From Gillisia mitskevichiae (GTDB lineage: Bacteria; Bacteroidota; Bacteroidia; Flavobacteriales; Flavobacteriaceae), in NCBI RefSeq assembly GCF_003634585.1, contig NZ_RBLG01000004.1, forward strand, positions 243,415 to 307,414: 64,000 nt of DNA, in the 5' to 3' direction. Positions 52,706-63,700 of this stretch are shown piece by piece. The notes beneath the pieces were generated by a model. It saw only the letters and a program-made list of their open reading frames with translations. It was not told where the DNA came from and ran no database searches. The position numbers were made by a program, and so were the translations under genes. How positions within the stretch are numbered: position 1 is the first letter of the stretch; the number at the start of each line of letters is the position of its first letter.

Positions 52706-53650
52706 ATGTTAACCAGAAGACATATTCGAGTTAAGGTAATGCAATCACTCTATGCATTCCATCAAAGTGAAAACAAAAACTTCAGTACAGAGGAAAAATT
52801 TCTTCAGAAAAGTATGTTAGAAATGTACGATCTGTTTTTATTAATGCTCAAACTAATCACTGAAATTAAATCCTATTCAGAAAATTATTTGGAAAAATCC
52901 TCAAAGAAATTTCTTCCAACCCAAGAGGAAATGGATCCCAATAAAAAATTCGTAGATAACAGAGTTATAAAAATTCTGGAAAATAATCAGTATTTACAAG
53001 ATGCTTGGGAAGAACGCGGGATTACTCATTGGAAACGAGATAGTGAATATGTGGCAATTCTTTGGGAGGAAATTCGCAATAGTGATGCTTTCGAAAGTTA
53101 CATGACTACTCGTGAATCTACTTTTAAAGAAGATAAAGATTTTATTATTCTTTTACTTAGGGAATTTATTGCTCCTAATGATAAGCTTTACGATTATATA
53201 GAGGATACTAAATTAACTTGGCTAGATGATCTGCCTTTAGTTAATACTGCCATATTAAAGTATTTAAATAAACTAAAGGAAAATACTCCAGAAGACGCTA
53301 AGATCCCAAAACTTTTTAAGAGTCCAGATGATGAAGAATTTGCTGCAAAGTTATTTAGAAAGGCTTTAGCAAATGATGAAGACTTGGCAAAAGAAATGGT
53401 GGATAAAACCCCAAACTGGGATAAAGAACGAATTGCAGAAATAGATACTATTCTTATTAAAATGGGAATTTGTGAATTACTTCATTTCTCTTCCATTCCC
53501 GTAAAAGTTAGTATCAATGAATATTTAGAAGTTGCAAAAGAATACAGCACTCCAAAGAGTAGTATTTTTATAAATGGGATACTTGATAAATTGTCTAAGG
53601 AATATCAAGAGCAAAACCGTTTAAATAAAATGGGCCGAGGTCTTATGTAG
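52706..53650 (+). CDS. nusB: Transcription antitermination/rRNA processing factor NusB (long form)
   Basis: A 314-residue NusB. The N-terminal RRHIRVKVMQSLYAFHQ (4-20) is the arginine-rich RNA-binding helix. The helical NusB core resumes after about residue 200, with INEYLEVAKEYSTPKSSIFINGILD near the end. Bacteroidota NusB proteins carry an insertion that roughly doubles the E. coli length (139). NusB with NusE binds boxA in rRNA leaders. ATG start. Confidence 0.92.
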   Translation: MLTRRHIRVKVMQSLYAFHQSENKNFSTEEKFLQKSMLEMYDLFLLMLKLITEIKSYSENYLEKSSKKFLPTQEEMDPNKKFVDNRVIKILENNQYLQDAWEERGITHWKRDSEYVAILWEEIRNSDAFESYMTTRESTFKEDKDFIILLLREFIAPNDKLYDYIEDTKLTWLDDLPLVNTAILKYLNKLKENTPEDAKIPKLFKSPDDEEFAAKLFRKALANDEDLAKEMVDKTPNWDKERIAEIDTILIKMGICELLHFSSIPVKVSINEYLEVAKEYSTPKSSIFINGILDKLSKEYQEQNRLNKMGRGLM

Positions 53651-53696
53651 TCGAGAAAATTTATTATTTTTAACTTTTAATTTAAATTAACATATT

Positions 53697-54161
53697 ATGA
53701 AAAAAGGAATTTTAATGATAGCAGCTGTTGGTGCATTATTCTTTACTTCCTGTAAAGATGATGCTTCCAGTAAGGTGAAAGCAGAAAATGTGGAAACTGC
53801 GGCAGAGCGCGATGCTCAAGTTGCTGCTTTTGGAGAACTTACCTTCGAAGAAGAGGAATTCGACTTTGGGAACATTGCAAAAGGTGCTCCACAAGAGCAT
53901 GTTTTTAAGTTCACTAACACAGGGGAAGGACCATTGGTAATTACTAATGCTACTAGTACATGTGGATGTACTGTGCCAACTTACCCAAAAAATGAAACTA
54001 TCGCTCCTGGAGAATCTGGAGAAATGTTAGTTAAATTTAATGGATCTGGACAAGGTCAAGTAACTAAAACTGTTACCGTAACTGCTAACACAGAAAACGG
54101 ATCAGAACAAATAAGAATCAAAGCTTTTGTTGAAGGTGGTGAAGAAGAAACTGCTGGATAA
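53697..54161 (+). CDS. DUF1573 lipoprotein
   Basis: A 154-residue predicted lipoprotein: the basic start and hydrophobic segment MKKGILMIAAVGALFFTSC ends in a lipobox with Cys19. The mature part is an immunoglobulin-like DUF1573 domain, with FDFGNIAKG, FTNTGEGPLVI and the conserved STCGCTVP motif. The family is very common in Bacteroidota and its function is unknown. It sits 46 bp after nusB and 21 bp before yajC, a neighbourhood that links it to the envelope. Confidence 0.9.
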   Translation: MKKGILMIAAVGALFFTSCKDDASSKVKAENVETAAERDAQVAAFGELTFEEEEFDFGNIAKGAPQEHVFKFTNTGEGPLVITNATSTCGCTVPTYPKNETIAPGESGEMLVKFNGSGQGQVTKTVTVTANTENGSEQIRIKAFVEGGEEETAG

Positions 54162-54182
54162 ACAAAACTTTTAAAATAATTT

Positions 54183-54476
54183 ATGGAACAATTAACCCAA
54201 TTTGCACCAATAATATTAATGTTTGTGGTTGTGTATTTCTTTATGATACGCCCACAAATGAAACGCGCTAAACAAGAAAAGTCTTTTGCAGCCGAGCTTA
54301 AAAAAGGTGATAGAGTAATCACTAAAAGTGGGATGCATGGTAAAATAGTTGACTTTAGCGAAAAAAACAATTCAGTTATAATTGAAACTGGTGCTGGGAA
54401 AATCACTTTTGACCGCTCATCTATATCTATGGAATTGAGTAAAAAGTTGAATGAACCTATTATTGAGAAGAAATAA
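54183..54476 (+). CDS. yajC: Preprotein translocase auxiliary subunit YajC
   Basis: A 97-residue protein with one N-terminal membrane segment (about 5-22) and the signature FFMIRPQMKRAK, followed by KKGDRVITKSGMHGKI. It associates with SecDF and the Sec translocon. Normal length. Followed by a strong terminator. Confidence 0.93.
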   Translation: MEQLTQFAPIILMFVVVYFFMIRPQMKRAKQEKSFAAELKKGDRVITKSGMHGKIVDFSEKNNSVIIETGAGKITFDRSSISMELSKKLNEPIIEKK

Positions 54477-54500
54477 TTATTAATTTAATTTTCTTTTATT

Positions 54501-54534
54501 AAAAAAGCCTGTTGATAATTCAACAGGCTTTTTT
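54501..54534 (+). terminator. Rho-independent terminator after yajC
   Basis: A 15-bp perfect stem (54501-54515 with 54520-54534) around a TAAT loop. The base reads AAAAAAGCCTGTTGA, and the 3' arm ends in six T, so it can work in both directions (toward the STAS gene too). Confidence 0.9.
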
Positions 54535-54589
54535 ATTTATCAACGAGATCTAATTCCAAAATACATTAGGGATATATTTCTTTAAGGAA

Positions 54590-54886
54590 TTAAATCACGT
54601 CAATAATATTCTTTAATCCAGAGTTTATAACTGCTTCGGAAACGATCTCATTATCTTTATTTAGTATCACAATTTGCTTTCCAAACATTTCTGCTTTCTT
54701 CTTTAAAATAAGTAGCATATATACACCTATAACATCTAGTTTTTTTAATTCAGAAATATCCAAAATGAGTTTTGTTGTTTGGTAGAGTGCTTTGTCGAGA
54801 TTTTCCTGAACCTCACTAACATTTTCAGATATTAATTTACCTGTAACTACAACAAGCTTATCTTCCTTTAAAATAGTATCCTGCAT
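54590..54886 (-). CDS. STAS-domain protein (anti-sigma-factor-antagonist-like)
   Basis: A 98-residue single STAS domain: VVVTGKLISENVSEVQENL (about 12-30), then LILDISELKKLDVIGVYMLL (about 40-59), where regulators of the SpoIIAA type have D-x-S-x3-D-S-S-G. Here the residue that would be phosphorylated is Val/Ile (LDVIG), so it cannot be switched by a SpoIIAB-type kinase at that site. No partner kinase or phosphatase is adjacent. A TATATTTG box on the minus strand (54913-54906) is a candidate -7 element. Confidence 0.75.
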   Translation of the reverse strand: MQDTILKEDKLVVVTGKLISENVSEVQENLDKALYQTTKLILDISELKKLDVIGVYMLLILKKKAEMFGKQIVILNKDNEIVSEAVINSGLKNIIDVI

Positions 54887-55875
54887 TCTTATTTCTTAGA
54901 TAGCTCAAATATATGGCTGTTAGAGAATTAAGTAGTTAAAAATACGATGAAGGGAAGCTTTTGCTAGGCAGATGGTAATTATGAAAACGTGAATGCTTTA
55001 TAGTTAATGAAGAACACAAAACAGTACACTTAAATGAAAGAATTAATGTGATTTATAGTCCTAACTTCATATAGTTTTAAATACATTATTAAAGTTAGTA
55101 AAGACATTTCTGCTTTATTTTATGGCAAATATTTGGTTTAAAACATTTCTTACATATCCTTAAAAAGAATTAATTAGATGAAATGCATTTATTGGCGATA
55201 ACGGTAACAGTTTTTTCTTATTATTTGAAACTATGGAGTTAGAATTTTTCCTTTTCATGGGAAATCAATAATTCGCAATATCAAAAAATCAATTAAATTG
55301 TGAAATAAACATTCTAGAACAATTAATTTTAATAATAATCTGAAAAAATTATAATTAGTTATAATTCTTACAAAGATCATTTAAAAATTTAACATATTTC
55401 CTATTGTTAAATTTATCGTAATCAATAAATTAGTTCTACTAATAAAAGCGATTTGAAATTTACTCTACTCAGAATCGCGCATTAGTTTCCCTAATATCCC
55501 TAACAATTATATGTAATTCGTAAATCTCATTTATGGGACTTACCAAGCGAAGCTATGATTATTTATAGGACATATTACCCCCCCTCACCCCACAACACAT
55601 TAATATTTTCACTATTTAAAGTTTTTAATATACCCTTGGGGTTGGATTAATAATATATTGGATGACAACAAATTACATCAACTTTCCCGGCAAATCCTGC
55701 CAATTATTCTAAACCCCATGTTTTTTATTATGCTATCAATTAATTCTAACCCAGTTAATAGATATAAGGGTTTAATTCGAAATACAAATATTGGTTAAAA
55801 GATCAATTTAAGTAAACATGAGATGTCTTTAGAAATAGGCATTTATAACAACTTAAGCTAAAATTCTATTTTACA
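54887..55875. other. 989-bp region without a gene, upstream of the UpxY antiterminator
   Basis: No frame of useful length exists on either strand. Features seen: an inverted repeat GCGATT/AATCGC (55448-55453 and 55473-55478), a C-rich tract with seven consecutive C then TCACCCC (about 55578-55591), a CCCTTGGGG pair (about 55634-55642), and otherwise strong A+T bias. No perfect TAnnTTTG promoter is visible on the plus strand in the last 300 bp. It is probably the promoter and leader region of the second polysaccharide locus, where antiterminator recognition sites would lie. I found no paired long inverted repeats of the invertible-promoter type. Confidence 0.5.
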
Positions 55876-56346
55876 ATGTGGTACGTACTTTATACTAAAC
55901 CTAGATCAGAAAAAAAAGTATCTAAATCTCTTGAGGCTGCTAATATTGAAAACTACTGTCCCACAATAATTGAGGTTAAACAGTGGAGTGATAGAATAAA
56001 AAAAATAGAAGTGCCTTTGTTTAAATCCTACATATTTGTTCGGGTAAGTGAGAAAGAAAGAGAGAGAGTTTTTCAATATCCCGGCACGGTTAGATATTTA
56101 TATTGGTTGGGAAAACCGGCTATTGTAAAGGATAAAGAAATTGATACAATTAAGAATTGGTTGGATGATGATTGTTATGAGGAATTTAAAATCAATAATT
56201 TATATTCAGGTCAAAGAGTGCAAATCACGTCTGGAGCATTTAAAGACCAAAAAGGAATAGTAAAGCATGTAGGCTCAAATAGACTGAGTTTAATTTTAGA
56301 TACCCTTGGATGCATTGTTAGTGTTAGAATTAAAGAACTTGCTTGA
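55876..56346 (+). CDS. upxY: UpxY-family NusG-like transcription antiterminator
   Basis: A 156-residue NusG paralogue. The NGN domain (1-95) starts MWYVLYTKPRSEKKV and has PLFKSYIFVRV, both family hallmarks. The KOW motif GQRVQITSGAFKDQKGIV is at 112-129. Bacteroides UpxY proteins are first genes of capsule loci and prevent early termination in their own long operon. Position here, right before gmd and fcl, fits that role. There is no recognisable UpxZ partner next to it. Confidence 0.9.
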   Translation: MWYVLYTKPRSEKKVSKSLEAANIENYCPTIIEVKQWSDRIKKIEVPLFKSYIFVRVSEKERERVFQYPGTVRYLYWLGKPAIVKDKEIDTIKNWLDDDCYEEFKINNLYSGQRVQITSGAFKDQKGIVKHVGSNRLSLILDTLGCIVSVRIKELA

Positions 56347-56466
56347 TAGGTTTTTTTAATTCCTCTCCTTATTCATTTTCAATAAACGTGAATCTAAGCG
56401 GGACAATCCAATCTGTATCCTATCGGTATATCAAATTAAGATAGCATCAATAATTAAAAGAGGAAT

Positions 56467-57579
56467 ATGAAAACAGCACTAATCACAGGAGTAACTGGCC
56501 AAGATGGCGCGTATTTAAGCGATTTATTATTAAAAAAAGGATACCAAGTTCATGGAATAAAAAGAAGAACTTCTCAATTTAATACGGAACGAATAGATCA
56601 CCTATATCAAGACCCGCATGTAGAGGACAGGAATTTCATTTTACATTATAGTGATTTGGCAGATTCAATCTCAATAATGGGACTTATAAAAAAAATACAA
56701 CCAGATGAGATTTATAATCTAGCTGCTATGAGCCATGTTCAGGTTTCTTTTGAGATCCCGGAATATACTGGAAATACAGATGGATTAGGCATTTTGAGAA
56801 TTTTGGATTCGGTGAGATTATTAGGATTAGAAAAGAAAACAAAAATTTATCAAGCTTCCTCTTCAGAAATGTATGGAAAAGTTCAAGAAGTTCCTCAATC
56901 TGAAACTACTGCTTTCTATCCTAGAAGTCCTTATGCAGTTGCAAAATTATATGCTTATTGGATAACTGTAAATTATAGGGAAGCATATAACTTATTTGCC
57001 TGTAACGGGATATTATTTAACCATGAATCCCCTATTAGAGGGGAGACTTTTGTTACCAGAAAAATAACACGCGCAGTTTCAAGAATTGCTTTAGGTCTAC
57101 AAGATAAATTGTATTTAGGAAATTTAAATGCCAAACGAGATTGGGGGCATGCTAAGGATTATGTAAGAGCTATGTGGATGGTTCTTCAAGCTGAAACTCC
57201 AGAGGATTGGGTTATAGCTACAGGGACAACAACAAGTGTTCGGGATTTTGTGAGTATGGCCTTTAATGAAATTGGAATAGAATTAGAATTTAGAGGCGAG
57301 GGAATTAAAGAAAAAGCTTACGTGAAAAATTGTACTAATGTAGATTATCAATTAAATGAAGGGATGGAAGTCTTAGCGGTAGATCCTAGATATTTTAGAC
57401 CTACAGAAGTGGATCTTTTAATTGGAGATCCTTCAAAAGCCAACTGTAAGTTGGGGTGGTTTCCAGAGTATTCTTTATGTAGTTTAGTGAAAGAAATGAT
57501 GGACAGTGATATGGAATTAATGCGAAAGGAATATTTTTTAAAAGAGGGTGGATTTAAGGTTTTAAATTTTCATGAATAA
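56467..57579 (+). CDS. gmd: GDP-mannose 4,6-dehydratase
   Basis: A 370-residue SDR enzyme that makes GDP-4-keto-6-deoxymannose. The NADP-binding motif [10 protein letters not shown] is at 8-17, followed by [10 protein letters not shown]. Catalytic residues lie in SSSEMYGK and [10 protein letters not shown] (Tyr-x3-Lys). FNHESPIRG and [10 protein letters not shown] are conserved in GMDs. Full length. Followed after 19 bp by fcl, its pathway partner. Confidence 0.97.
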   Translation: MKTALITGVTGQDGAYLSDLLLKKGYQVHGIKRRTSQFNTERIDHLYQDPHVEDRNFILHYSDLADSISIMGLIKKIQPDEIYNLAAMSHVQVSFEIPEYTGNTDGLGILRILDSVRLLGLEKKTKIYQASSSEMYGKVQEVPQSETTAFYPRSPYAVAKLYAYWITVNYREAYNLFACNGILFNHESPIRGETFVTRKITRAVSRIALGLQDKLYLGNLNAKRDWGHAKDYVRAMWMVLQAETPEDWVIATGTTTSVRDFVSMAFNEIGIELEFRGEGIKEKAYVKNCTNVDYQLNEGMEVLAVDPRYFRPTEVDLLIGDPSKANCKLGWFPEYSLCSLVKEMMDSDMELMRKEYFLKEGGFKVLNFHE

Positions 57580-57598
57580 ATATAAATGAGATTATATT

Positions 57599-58750
57599 AT
57601 GGAGAAAAACGCTAAAATATTTGTAGCTGGAGACCGAGGTCTTGTAGGTAGTGCAATACTTAAACAGTTGAAGGAAAAAGGATATACTAATATTATTACT
57701 AGAACACGTACAGAATTGGATTTGGTAGATTGTATAGAAGTATCTAATTTTTTCTCAAAAATACAGCCAGATTATGTTTTTGTGGCTGCTGCAAAAGTTG
57801 GAGGGATCGTAGCAAATAATAAATATAGAGCAGATTTTATTTATGAGAATCTCATGATTCAAACCAATATTATACATCATAGCTACCTTAATAAAGTTAA
57901 GAAATTACTCTTTTTAGGAAGCACCTGTATTTATCCAAAAAATTGCAGACTTCCTATAAAAGAAGAATATCTACTTACTGGTGAAATAGAATATACCAAT
58001 GAGCCATATGCAATAGCAAAAATTGCAGGAATAAAAATGTGCGAAAGCTATAACCTTCAGTATGGGACTAATTTCATATCTGTAATGCCAACAAACCTTT
58101 ACGGTCCTAAGGATAATTATAACCTTGAAACATCTCATGTGCTTCCAGCAATATTGCGTAAGATTTATTTAGCCAAAGCTTTAGAAGAAAATGATTGGGA
58201 GAAATTAAGAGATGATCTAGGGAAGAGACCTATTGATAAGGTAAATAGCAAAAGTTCTGATGAAGAAATCCTTGAGGTTCTTAAAAAATATGGAATAAGT
58301 CTTCATCGTAGTATTTCCGAGGACAAAATATTCTCTCAAGTGGAAATTTGGGGAAGTGGTAATGCATTGAGAGAATTTCTTTGGAGCGAAGATATGGCGG
58401 AGGCTTGTATTTATATTATGGAAAATATAAATTTTAGTGATTTAATACCTAGTGGGCCTAATGTTGAAGTTAGAAATACTCATCTAAATATAGGAACAGG
58501 GAAGGAGATTTCTATAGGAGACCTGGCCCGTCTTATAAAACAAATATTAGGATATAATGGAGAGCTATACTTCAATTCACAAAAACCAGAAGGCACGCCT
58601 AGAAAAGTAACAGATTCTTCTAAACTTTTAAAAATGGGCTGGAAAGCTAGTGTTAGTTTAGAAGAAGGAATAGGTAGAATGCTTAAGGAACTTAATATTA
58701 ATAATCAAACTGTAATAACAGACCTAAAAAATCAAAGAGACTCAGCTTAA
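57599..58750 (+). CDS. fcl: GDP-L-fucose synthase
   Basis: A 383-residue SDR enzyme (3,5-epimerase/4-reductase). GDRGLVGSA (about 11-19) is the NADPH motif, FLGSTCIYP carries the Ser-Cys site, and NEPYAIAKIAG has Tyr-x3-Lys. It is longer than E. coli Fcl (321) because of an insertion at about 200-245 (DWEKLRDDLGKRPID and following), common in Bacteroidota copies. A second, divergent fcl ends at 136. Confidence 0.96.
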   Translation: MEKNAKIFVAGDRGLVGSAILKQLKEKGYTNIITRTRTELDLVDCIEVSNFFSKIQPDYVFVAAAKVGGIVANNKYRADFIYENLMIQTNIIHHSYLNKVKKLLFLGSTCIYPKNCRLPIKEEYLLTGEIEYTNEPYAIAKIAGIKMCESYNLQYGTNFISVMPTNLYGPKDNYNLETSHVLPAILRKIYLAKALEENDWEKLRDDLGKRPIDKVNSKSSDEEILEVLKKYGISLHRSISEDKIFSQVEIWGSGNALREFLWSEDMAEACIYIMENINFSDLIPSGPNVEVRNTHLNIGTGKEISIGDLARLIKQILGYNGELYFNSQKPEGTPRKVTDSSKLLKMGWKASVSLEEGIGRMLKELNINNQTVITDLKNQRDSA

Positions 58751-58799
58751 GCCTGCCTTTAAGGTTAAATTTCTAATGGATATTAAGTAATAATAAAAG

Positions 58800-60587
58800 A
58801 TGCACCAGAGTATTCAAAAATATTTCAGCAGTTTTATCTATTTCTACTCAAGGCTAGGGTATCGCATATTTATAGCTATGGCATTAAGTATTGGGGTTGG
58901 GGTTTTAGATGGTTTTGGATTGGCTATGTTTCTACCCCTTTTAAAAATGGTAGACGATGCGTCTATGTCTGATAATGAGGGTTTAGGGAAAATACAATTT
59001 CTAATGGATGCCATCATCTCTACTGGCTTAGATATAAATTTATTCAGCATTCTCTTAGTTATGAGTTTGTTTTTCATTCTAAAAGGAGTTATACAATATT
59101 TCAGCAGTATGTACGAAGTAAATCTAAGACATTATTTCGTAAGGTCTATAAGAATCGGTTTAACCAAGGCTCTTGCAAAAATGTCTTATGTTAATTTTGT
59201 AAAAGCAGATGCTGGTAGAATTCAAAATACAATGTCTGGAGAGGTTAGTAGAATATCTCTTGCTTATCAAAGTTATTTTGGAGCATTTCAGCAAATAGCA
59301 TTAATTGGGGTTTATATGCTTTTTGCATTTTTCATAGATGCTAAATTTGCCTTACTGATCTGTGTTGGTGGAGGACTCACAAATTTTATTTATAGGAGAC
59401 TTTATTTAACAACTAAAATAACATCTCGCAAACTAACCTATGGTAGAAATCATTATCAAGGCCTAATTCTTCAACTAGTATCTAATTTTAAATACCTAAA
59501 AGCGACTGGTTACGTTAAGCCTTACAACAAAAAATTAAAGAATACAATCCATCTTATTGAAAAAAGTAATAAGACCATTGGGAAGCTGGGCGCCATTATT
59601 AATTCTATTAGAGAACCCGTTTTAATTTTAATAGTGAGTACTGTAATTTTGATCCAAGTAAATTTCTTAGGAGGATCATTAGGCCCTATTTTAATAAGTC
59701 TCTTGTTTTTTTATCGTGCACTTTCTGCTATGATTCTTCTTCAAACTCATTACAATAAATATCTTGAAGTTTCTGGATCAATGGAAAATATGACCAGTTT
59801 TGAATCGGAATTAAAAAGCTATGAAGAGAAAAAAGGAGAACGAAAATTTAAAAGATTTAAAAGATCCATTCAATTACACAATGCAGGTTTTTATTATTCC
59901 AATCAATCTATTTTACAAAATATAAATCTTGAAATTAAAAAAAATCAAACAGTTGCTTTAGTTGGTCAAAGCGGAAGTGGAAAAACCACTTTAATAAATA
60001 TTTTAACAGGATTAATGGGATTAAATGAAGGAACAATGTTAGTGGATGGAATAAAAGCAACAGAGCTTAATTTGAAACAATTTCAGAAAAGGATAGGCTA
60101 TATTACTCAAGAGCCTGTAATATTTAACGATACCATTTATAATAACATAAGCTTTTGGGCAGCTCCAACCCCTAAAAATTTAGCTCGGTTTGAATGGGCT
60201 ATTAAACAAGCTTCAATTTATGAATTTATCCAAAACCTAGAAGAAAAAGAGAATATGCTTCTAGGGCATAATGGGATTAATCTTAGTGGTGGACAAAAAC
60301 AAAGGATTTCTATTGCTCGGGAATTATATAAGGATATTGATATTTTAGTTCTAGATGAAGCAACTTCCTCCCTAGATTCAGAAACTGAAGAATATATCCA
60401 AAAAGGACTTGAAAATCTTCACGGAAATTACACCATGATAATTGTTGCTCATAGACTTTCCACTATAAGAAATGCCGATTATATTTTCCTTCTCAATAAT
60501 GGAAAAATTATAGATGAAGGTAAATTTGAAAATTTGGTTTCCTCTTCACTCAAGTTCAAGAAGATGGTAGAACTACAAGAAGTATAA
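58800..60587 (+). CDS. ABC transporter with fused membrane/ATPase domains, candidate glycan-lipid flippase
   Basis: 595 residues: a six-span membrane domain (about 1-320) and an ATPase with Walker A GQSGSGKTT, signature LSGGQKQR, Walker B ILVLDEATSSLD with catalytic Glu, and the H-switch in IVAHRL. This is the MsbA/PglK arrangement. Placement directly after gmd and fcl suggests it flips a lipid-linked oligosaccharide, as PglK does, and acts as the transporter of the second locus. Export of another lipid is an alternative. Confidence 0.85.
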   Translation: MHQSIQKYFSSFIYFYSRLGYRIFIAMALSIGVGVLDGFGLAMFLPLLKMVDDASMSDNEGLGKIQFLMDAIISTGLDINLFSILLVMSLFFILKGVIQYFSSMYEVNLRHYFVRSIRIGLTKALAKMSYVNFVKADAGRIQNTMSGEVSRISLAYQSYFGAFQQIALIGVYMLFAFFIDAKFALLICVGGGLTNFIYRRLYLTTKITSRKLTYGRNHYQGLILQLVSNFKYLKATGYVKPYNKKLKNTIHLIEKSNKTIGKLGAIINSIREPVLILIVSTVILIQVNFLGGSLGPILISLLFFYRALSAMILLQTHYNKYLEVSGSMENMTSFESELKSYEEKKGERKFKRFKRSIQLHNAGFYYSNQSILQNINLEIKKNQTVALVGQSGSGKTTLINILTGLMGLNEGTMLVDGIKATELNLKQFQKRIGYITQEPVIFNDTIYNNISFWAAPTPKNLARFEWAIKQASIYEFIQNLEEKENMLLGHNGINLSGGQKQRISIARELYKDIDILVLDEATSSLDSETEEYIQKGLENLHGNYTMIIVAHRLSTIRNADYIFLLNNGKIIDEGKFENLVSSSLKFKKMVELQEV

Positions 60588-60731
60588 TAGCTAACTTCTT
60601 TTCTAACTTAAAAAAATCTAGTTTTTTAAAGTCATGACTAGTTTATATTAGGTTAATCTTAAATACCCCACTTCTTTTTATTTATAACAGTTAGAGACTG
60701 TTTACATGTTTATTTAATTACAGATTTGGAC

Positions 60732-63700
60732 ATGAAGAATTATACATTTTTTATAATTCTCGCGCTATTTGGGATTTCACAAACGAGCGCGCAGGAGGGG
60801 TTTAATTCTATAACTCCTCTAAATCCAGTAAGTATATCTACTAATACTGGTGAAAAACCTCAATCCAAAGTTTGGTTTTATGGAGGTAGTCATTGGGCAA
60901 TTTTACCAAACTCTGCAGGAACATTTTTATGGCGCTTACAGGGAAATAACTGGATAATTTCTTCACAAATTTCATCGAGCCCATTTACTAAAGCAGATAG
61001 TAAAATAGTTGGAAATGTTGCCCATATTATTTTACTCACAGGTGATGGTGCAGAATTGGTTTCGTTGGAGTACAATGCTGGTACGGGAAATTATCAACCT
61101 TGGTCTGTAAGAGGCTCTATGGTTTATTTATGGCTGGATGATGATGTAGAAACGGCAACCTTAGATATAGATTCTCAAAGCCGTATGTGGGTGGCATTTA
61201 ATGGAGATGATGATCCAGAGGATTTTGATTATAATGGAGTTGAGGATGATAATGTTTACGTACGGTGGAGCGATCCTCCATATAATACATGGAATAATAG
61301 GATAATTGTTGCTCCAAATATCAGTGGAGATGATATCTGTTCAGTAATCACTTTACCTGGAAAAGTTGGGGTGTTTTGGTCTAATCAAATAACAAGAAGA
61401 TTTGGGTTTAGAACTCATAATGATGGTGCGAATGCTAATAATTGGTCGGCGATAGAAATACCTGCAGAACAATCTGCCCTAAATATTGGGGGAGGAATGG
61501 CAGATGATCATTTAAATCTTGCAGCTGCAACAGATGGAACACTTTATTGTGCCATTAAAACAAGTTATGAAAATACAAATTACCCAGAAATAGGATTATT
61601 GGTAAGGCGTCCAAATGGGACGTGGGATAATTTACATCCAGTTTCAAATAAAGGAACTAGGCCTCTAATAATTCTTAATGAATCAAGAAATAAAGTAAGA
61701 GTTATTTATACAACACAGGATGGTGGAGGTAATATTGTTTATAAAGAGTCTGAAAGTAATAATATTCAATTCGGATCACAATTGAATTTAATTAGTGGTA
61801 CATATAACAATGCAACCAGTAATAAAGGAAATTTTACTTCTGAGGTGGTTATTTTGGCATCAAGTGAAACCAGTGCGGTAGGAGTACTAGCTTCAGAAGA
61901 TAACCTTTCAACAATTCCGGAAATTCCTGTTTTAAGTTCACCTGAGAATAATTCAGAAGAAATTTCCATATCACCGGTCCTTAGCTGGAATGCATCAGCC
62001 GGATCTTCTAATTATCATGTACAAGTTGCCTTAAACCAGAGCTTTTCTAATATTATACTTGAACAGAATAATATAAACCAGACGTTTTTTAATGTTGTGG
62101 GTTTAAATGGAAATACTAAATACTATTGGCGTGTAAGAGCATCAAATTCATTTGGTAATAGTAATTGGTCTGAGATTAGAAATTTCACTACGATTGCTTC
62201 CGAAACGCCTTTTACCTTGGCAGCCAACTGGAAAATGAATGAGGGTACAGGTTCTATTTTAGAAGATTCCTCTGAATATGAGAATGATGCAAGTTTTATT
62301 GGAAATCCAACTTGGGTACCAGGAGGGGGAGGCTTTGCACTTGGTCTTAATGGCAATAATCAATACGTTACCGTGCCGAATGATCAATCTTTAAATATTT
62401 CACAACAGATAACTGTTGCAGCATGGATTAAACCAGCGAAGCGCGCAACCCAATATCTAATTAAGAAAGCAGAAAGTGATGCTATAGATGGTTATGAGCT
62501 ATCTCTATCTAGTGGAGGTGTAGTGTTTTTTAGATTTAATCAGGAGTCTTCTGAAAATGATTTCAGAATTGAATCTCAAACCCCATATCCAACAAATGGG
62601 AATACTTGGATGCATGTAGCTGCATCCTTTAATGGCCAGATAATGAAGATCTACATTAACGGAATTGAAAATAATGTTAAGAATTTAAGTAGTTATCAAT
62701 GGATTAATTCAAATCAATTACCATTGACCATTGGATCAGGAAGTAATGGTTATAGAGGTTTTTCAGGATCTATTGATGATGTATATATCTATAATGTTGC
62801 ATTAGATGCTTCAGAGATATATAATCTTTCCCTAGCGCCCCCAATGGCACAACCTATTCTAGTTTCTCCATTTAATAATGTAATAAATGTGGATACCGAT
62901 GCGGTTTTAAATTGGAATTCTTTAAGTAATACCAATTCTTATTCCGTTCAGGTATCAACCGATACTAATTTTAATACTTTAATTCTGAACGAATCAGATC
63001 TTAGTAATATCTCGCTAACACTTCCAGAATTAATGGAATCACAAACTTATTATTGGAGAATTCGTGGAGAAAACAATGTGGGATTTGGACCATGGTCTAC
63101 AATTTGGAATTTTACCACAGTTCCTGCCATTGCCGATGCTCCAACATTAGTTTCCCCTTTAGATTCAGCGACAGATGTTGCTTTAGATGTAAGTTTAACT
63201 TGGAATGCCGTTTCTGAAGTTGATTCTTATACTTTAGAAGTTGCGACAGACATTGCATTTGCCAACATTGTTGAAACTCAAACCGATCTAACTAATACCA
63301 CAACCATTCCTAATAACTTAGCTAATAATACCGACTATTTCTGGAGAGTATTTTCAGTGAATGCTGGAGGTTCGAGTGAATCTACAATTTGGAGTTTTAC
63401 CACAGTTCCTGCCATTGCCGATGCGCCAACTTTAGTATCACCGTTAGATACAGCGACAGATGTTGCTTTAGATGCAAGCTTAACTTGGAATGCCGTTTCT
63501 GAGGTTGATTCTTATACTATTGAAATTGCAACAGATATTGCCTTTGCTAATATCATCGATACTCAATCCGATCTTACAAGTACCAGTGCAACACCAAATA
63601 ACTTAGCCAATAACACCAACTATTTCTGGCGCGTATTTGCAGTGAATGCAGGCGGTTCGAGTGAATCTGTTATCTGGAGTTTTACCACAGTTCCGGCCAT

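Noticed and set aside
35721..54886. Search for tRNA, rRNA or CRISPR arrays in the housekeeping island
   Set aside because: No cloverleaf-like segments, rRNA signatures, or regularly spaced long repeats were seen; the only regular arrays are 7-bp units.
55194..55210. A GGCGATAACGG segment resembling the ops/JUMPstart element (GGCGGTAGCG) of RfaH-controlled operons
   Set aside because: Three mismatches to the core, nearly 700 bp from upxY, and UpxY proteins are not known to use the ops element; probably chance.
54887..55875. An invertible promoter as in Bacteroides capsule loci
   Set aside because: I looked for paired inverted repeats of at least 12 bp flanking a promoter and saw only a 6-bp pair; no invertase gene is close by.
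60890..62356. Short minus-strand frames (for example 61766-61969, 62123-62356) inside the large secreted protein
   Set aside because: The plus-strand frame from 60732 is continuous, has a signal peptide and clear domains; the minus frames are shadows.
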